From RGIG7300 sp045657645 (GTDB lineage: Bacteria > Bacillota > Clostridia > Oscillospirales > CAG-272): DNA of 8,272 bases. The position numbers and the translations under genes are program-made. Below the pieces are notes generated by a model. That model saw only the letters and a list, made by a program, of their open reading frames with translations, searched no databases and was not told the origin of the DNA. The stretch's first letter is position 1. The number at the start of each line of letters is the position of its first letter. Location of the stretch: positions 1-8,272 of the forward strand of contig JAZOTL010000132.1 of the NCBI GenBank assembly GCA_045657645.1. The letters are read 5' to 3'. This document shows, piece by piece, positions 5,099 to 8,272 of the stretch.

Positions 5099-8000
5099 AT
5101 GTCAAAATTGATTAAGACAACAAAATCGGCTCTGGCGATACTTGTTGTGCTTTGCACACTCTTTTCGCTTGTTCCCGTGTCAGCGTTTGCAGCTGTTGCA
5201 GAGGCAAATGTTGAATCCGGTGACGGTAGAGTCAAGTACAGTATGATTCCCGCGGATGAAATATCCGAGTACGGTTATCAGGATACTGTAATTTTAGATG
5301 AAAAGGGTAATGTGGTTGAGGAAAAGCGTGTTAAAGCTAACACCACAAACGATGTTACCAGACAATCTATCATTAATAAAGCAACCGCAACCAGCGGTAT
5401 TCCTGCTGCTTTCACAAGCCAGAGTACTACCAATGCCGCAGGTGCATCAATTATTACTTCCGTTAAAGACCAGGGCTATTCCGGTTCTTGCTGGGCTTTT
5501 GCTGCTACTTCCGCGGCAGAAACCGCGTACCTGCGTAACAACGCAGTTACTGATGTAAACTTCTCTGAGTCACATCACGTATATACTGCGGCACGCCCCA
5601 GAACTACAGACCTTTCTGACCCTACATGGCTTGACGGTACAAACGAAGCTCAGCCTTATGATAACGGCGGTAACGTATATTTCTCCGGTGCCGCATACGG
5701 TAGATGGGCAGGACCTGAGTATGAAGCATACCTTCCTCCCGTAAACTGGTATGGTGCATACGCTGCTAACTCTTACAGCGAAAATATGCGTCTTATCTCC
5801 GAGGAGCATCTTATTACCAGCATTATGGTAAGAATGAATGACCCCATTTATGCTAAGTCTGCAATTATGACCTTCGGCGGTCTTGTGGCTACATACTACT
5901 CCAGCTCTTATGCTTACAAGCATGGAACTGCAGTTGGTACCACCCACTATCAGAACACATACAGCAGTATAAACCACGCTATATATATAGTTGGTTGGAA
6001 CGATGCTATTCCCGCTTCCTGCTTCAACAATAACCCTCCCGGTAACGGTGCTTGGCTTGTTAAGAACAGCTGGGGTACAGAGTGGGGTAACGGCGGTTAC
6101 TTCTGGCTCTCTTACTATGATACCTCTCTTTATGACGGTTGGATCATGGACTTTGAGCCTATGGATGTAGTAGATAACAACTATTCTTATGACGGTTCCT
6201 GGAAGGAAGGCTTCACTTACTTCTGGTGGCCCAACTGTCCCACCGTTCCTGCGTATATGGCAAATATGTTCGTTGCAAAGGGCGATGAAATGCTTAAGCA
6301 GGTTGGTTTCTACAGCATGAACACATCTGCAAGCTTAACTGTAAGCGTATATAAGGGCTGTGAATACGGACAGCCTCAATCCGGTACACTTGTAGCAACA
6401 AAAACCGAATCCTTCTCCGGCGAAGGTTACAGAACCATTCGCTTGGATGAGCCCGTATTACTGGCTCCCGGCGAAAGATTTTCTGTTGTTACAGCTCTGA
6501 CCTCTACTTTCCCCGGTGAGTATTCATACAGTGTGGAAGAGTACAACGGTCAGGCTTCAAGAACAGCAGGCTTTGGTGAAACCTTCTATTATGACCCCGA
6601 GGATAACGTTTGGGTAGAAGATAAATGGAATACAGTTATCAAGGCCTTCACAGAAGACGTAACTGTAGATAAGTCCGGACTTCAGACCCTTCTTGACCTT
6701 GCAGTAGATGCAGGTATTTCTGTTGAAGAAAACTTCTACGCTGCAAATGCACAGTCTATTATTAATGATGAAAACGCAGGCGGTCAGGCAGTAAGAAATG
6801 CATATAAGCGTCTTTACGAGTACTATAGCTCAATAGCATGCGTTATCACATTTGACGGTGTTATTGCAGGAGCAACAGGTATTCCTAAGGCAATCAGCGG
6901 CGCAAAGGGCGCTATGATCCAGATTCCCGAAGAAACTCCCTACTATCCTGATTGGGCATTTATCGGATGGAGCGTAACAGGCGATCTTTCCGCAGGTTAC
7001 CTTGTTCCCGGTCAGTACATCCAGGCAACCGGCAGCAGCACACTCAAGGCTGTTTGGTGCAGAGCTGACGGAGATGGTCAGTATGTAGACGGCGGCGGTA
7101 AATATTCCGTTTATTATTCAGCTAACGGCGGTTACTGGAACGAAGTTGAAAACGGATTTAAGAAGCCTACACAGAACAACGGTCTTATGACCCTTGGTAT
7201 GCCCTTCACATTCCCCGCAGAAACCGCTACACTTTACCGTAACGGTTACAGACTCCAGACAGACTCTGTTGATATGACAAAGGTAGAGTTCTTCACCGGT
7301 GACGGTAAGGGCAATACCACATATAACGATCCCGCAGTTAACAACGGTTATGAGTATGTTATCTACGAAAACGCGTTCAATAACAGCGTATTTATGGTAA
7401 GCACAGACCGTGTTGCTTACGGTACTAACGTATTTATCTACGCTTGTTGGGACCCGATCGTTACTTACAATATGAATGATGGCTCCAGAACCACAGTTCA
7501 GGACTTTAACCGCGTTTCCGAAGGTAACGATTACACAATCCTCGGTGTAGGCGACTACAGCAGATATTCTTCTTCCTGCGAGCTTAACGTAGGCAGAACT
7601 GCTGACGATAAGAATACTCTTATTCCTAACAGAGAAGGCTACAACGGCCTTACACAGATTCCCGAAAGAGAAGGCTATACCTTCCTTGGCTGGAATACCG
7701 AAGAAGGCGGTACCGGTACTACTTACAAAGCAGGCGAGGCTGTTGAAGTAACCGAACCCCTTAACCTCTATGCTCAGTGGATCGAAGAAGGTGCAGAACA
7801 CGTTCATAGCTACGAAGGTGTAGTAACCAAGGAAGCAACCTGTGCAGACCAGGGTATAAAGACATACACCTGTAGCACTTGCGGTGATTCCTACGTTGAG
7901 TTTATCCCTGTAACAACAGATCATACCCCCGGCGAAGCAGTAGTAGTTGAGGCAACCTGTACAGAAGCAGGTTCAACAACTGTAACCTGTACAGTATGTA

Positions 8001-8272
8001 CAAAGGTTCTTTCAACCGAAGCTATCCCTGCAACCGGCCACAGCTGGGGCGCATGGGTAGTAACAACCGAGCCTACCGCAACAACAGATGGTGAAGAAAC
8101 CCGTACCTGCGGAACTTGCGGAGCAACCGAAACACAGTCCGTTCCCGCAACAGGCGAAGAACCTGAGGTTCCCACTACAGATTGTACAGTAACTGTTGAT
8201 AACTTCAACGTAATGATCGATAATGCTGATAATATCAGTCATATCCGTTACGCTGGACGCCAGTACAGAAGA
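5099..8272 (+). CDS. Secreted papain-family (C1A) cysteine peptidase with lectin-like, B-repeat and CxxC-repeat regions; 3' end outside window
   Basis: Start ATG at 5099 follows AAGGAGG by 5 nt; the frame is open for 1058 codons to the window edge, with no frameshift. Residues 1-31 are a signal peptide (KLIKTTK, a hydrophobic core, then VSAFA before the likely cut at 31/32), so the product is exported. Residues 32-115 match no fold I know. The C1 domain follows at about 116-345: oxyanion Gln125 and catalytic Cys131 in VKDQGYSGSCWAFA, His293 in INHAIYIVGW, and Asn323 in VKNSWGTEWGNGGYF; it should be active. Residues about 350-521 resemble the lectin-like beta domain that often follows bacterial C1 peptidases. 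Residues 523-580 look helical, FIVAR-like. Three B-repeat-like modules (582-653, 669-784, 787-894) and three CxxC repeats (901-1018) follow. The last residues (VTVDNFNVMIDNADNISHIRYAG) begin another domain. No anchor is visible; it probably lies downstream if present. Substrate unknown. Confidence 0.93.
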   Translation, partial: MSKLIKTTKSALAILVVLCTLFSLVPVSAFAAVAEANVESGDGRVKYSMIPADEISEYGYQDTVILDEKGNVVEEKRVKANTTNDVTRQSIINKATATSGIPAAFTSQSTTNAAGASIITSVKDQGYSGSCWAFAATSAAETAYLRNNAVTDVNFSESHHVYTAARPRTTDLSDPTWLDGTNEAQPYDNGGNVYFSGAAYGRWAGPEYEAYLPPVNWYGAYAANSYSENMRLISEEHLITSIMVRMNDPIYAKSAIMTFGGLVATYYSSSYAYKHGTAVGTTHYQNTYSSINHAIYIVGWNDAIPASCFNNNPPGNGAWLVKNSWGTEWGNGGYFWLSYYDTSLYDGWIMDFEPMDVVDNNYSYDGSWKEGFTYFWWPNCPTVPAYMANMFVAKGDEMLKQVGFYSMNTSASLTVSVYKGCEYGQPQSGTLVATKTESFSGEGYRTIRLDEPVLLAPGERFSVVTALTSTFPGEYSYSVEEYNGQASRTAGFGETFYYDPEDNVWVEDKWNTVIKAFTEDVTVDKSGLQTLLDLAVDAGISVEENFYAANAQSIINDENAGGQAVRNAYKRLYEYYSSIACVITFDGVIAGATGIPKAISGAKGAMIQIPEETPYYPDWAFIGWSVTGDLSAGYLVPGQYIQATGSSTLKAVWCRADGDGQYVDGGGKYSVYYSANGGYWNEVENGFKKPTQNNGLMTLGMPFTFPAETATLYRNGYRLQTDSVDMTKVEFFTGDGKGNTTYNDPAVNNGYEYVIYENAFNNSVFMVSTDRVAYGTNVFIYACWDPIVTYNMNDGSRTTVQDFNRVSEGNDYTILGVGDYSRYSSSCELNVGRTADDKNTLIPNREGYNGLTQIPEREGYTFLGWNTEEGGTGTTYKAGEAVEVTEPLNLYAQWIEEGAEHVHSYEGVVTKEATCADQGIKTYTCSTCGDSYVEFIPVTTDHTPGEAVVVEATCTEAGSTTVTCTVCTKVLSTEAIPATGHSWGAWVVTTEPTATTDGEETRTCGTCGATETQSVPATGEEPEVPTTDCTVTVDNFNVMIDNADNISHIRYAGRQYRR
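6842..7780 (+). repeat. Three InlB/Flg_new-like B-repeat modules inside the peptidase gene
   Basis: Module 1 (codons 582-653) runs VITFDG to AFIGWSV to LKAVW. Module 2 (669-784) opens VYYSANGGYW and ends VFIYACW, about 40 residues longer than module 1. Module 3 (787-894) runs VTYNMNDGS to GYTFLGWNTEEGGTGTTYKAGE to LNLYAQW and is the best match to the family. Each opens with a beta strand of type xVxYxxNxG and closes with a strand ending in W (653, 784, 894). Such modules usually act as stalks or adhesive spacers on Gram-positive surface proteins. Module 3 is clear; module 2 is a diverged or expanded copy. Confidence 0.7.
7799..8152 (+). repeat. Three tandem CxxC/His repeats (39-40 residue period) inside the peptidase gene
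   Basis: Units begin at codons 901, 942 and 981. Unit 1 has Cys915 and CSTC (925-928), then His942. Unit 2 has Cys954 and CTVC (964-967), then the PATGH ending at His981. Unit 3 has only CGTC (1004-1007): the single Cys is Ala994, and PATG is followed by E instead of H. The shared plan is xATCxxxGxxxxxCxxCGxxxxxxxPATGH. This repeat type is frequent in surface proteins of gut Clostridia. The CxxC pairs could bind a metal or form disulfides; the sequence does not say which. Confidence 0.8.

Noticed and set aside
7118..8208. Long minus-strand open frames (268 and 95 codons) opposite the peptidase gene
   Set aside because: They lie antisense to the repeat part of the peptidase gene. Their Cys/Val-rich translations reflect the sense codons, and they match no family I know.

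Overview
The window looks like a chromosomal segment of a low-to-mid GC Gram-positive anaerobe of the class Clostridia, most likely a gut member near the Oscillospiraceae/Ruminococcaceae. This placement is inference. It rests on strong AGGAGG-type ribosome binding sites, sigma-A promoters with 17-bp spacers, an rbfA-nrnA-truB cluster, and a large secreted protein with CxxC/GH repeats of a kind common in gut clostridial surface proteins.

Layout. (1) Positions 1-1231, minus strand: an SbcD/Mre11-type metallophosphoesterase (YhaO-like, TTG start), followed after 11 bp by the first 29 codons of a probable SbcC/YhaN-type ATPase that runs off the left edge. Together they look like a two-gene DNA end-processing operon. 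(2) Positions 1232-1382: a compact divergent promoter region in which the -35 boxes of the leftward and rightward promoters lie only 6 bp apart. (3) Positions 1383-3598, plus strand: rbfA (30S maturation), nrnA (DHH/DHHA1 phosphoesterase) and truB (tRNA Psi55 synthase). Each overlaps its neighbour by 8-11 bp, forming one translationally coupled RNA-metabolism operon. (4) Positions 3599-4924: a monocistronic fucO-type iron-dependent lactaldehyde reductase/1,2-propanediol dehydrogenase with its own near-consensus promoter and a strong GAAA-loop intrinsic terminator. (5) Positions 5013-8272: a very good promoter, a short leader with two stem-loops, and a large gene for a secreted papain-family (C1A) cysteine peptidase. 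That gene is still open at the right edge after 1058 codons.

The peptidase is the most striking object. In order it has a signal peptide, an N-terminal segment with no recognised fold, a C1 catalytic domain with an intact Gln-Cys-His-Asn set, a probable lectin-like beta domain, a short helical segment, three InlB/Flg_new-type B-repeat modules, three CxxC repeats with a 39-40 residue period, and the start of another domain. It is probably a cell-surface or secreted enzyme acting on host, dietary or microbial glycoprotein. Target, anchoring and processing cannot be read from this window.

The housekeeping genes favour ATA and mixed codons. fucO and the peptidase gene shift to ATC-rich, apparently translation-optimised codons, which fits strong expression of the last two units. 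There is no gene-free stretch above 300 bp. I saw no rRNA, tRNA, CRISPR array, transposase or attachment site.
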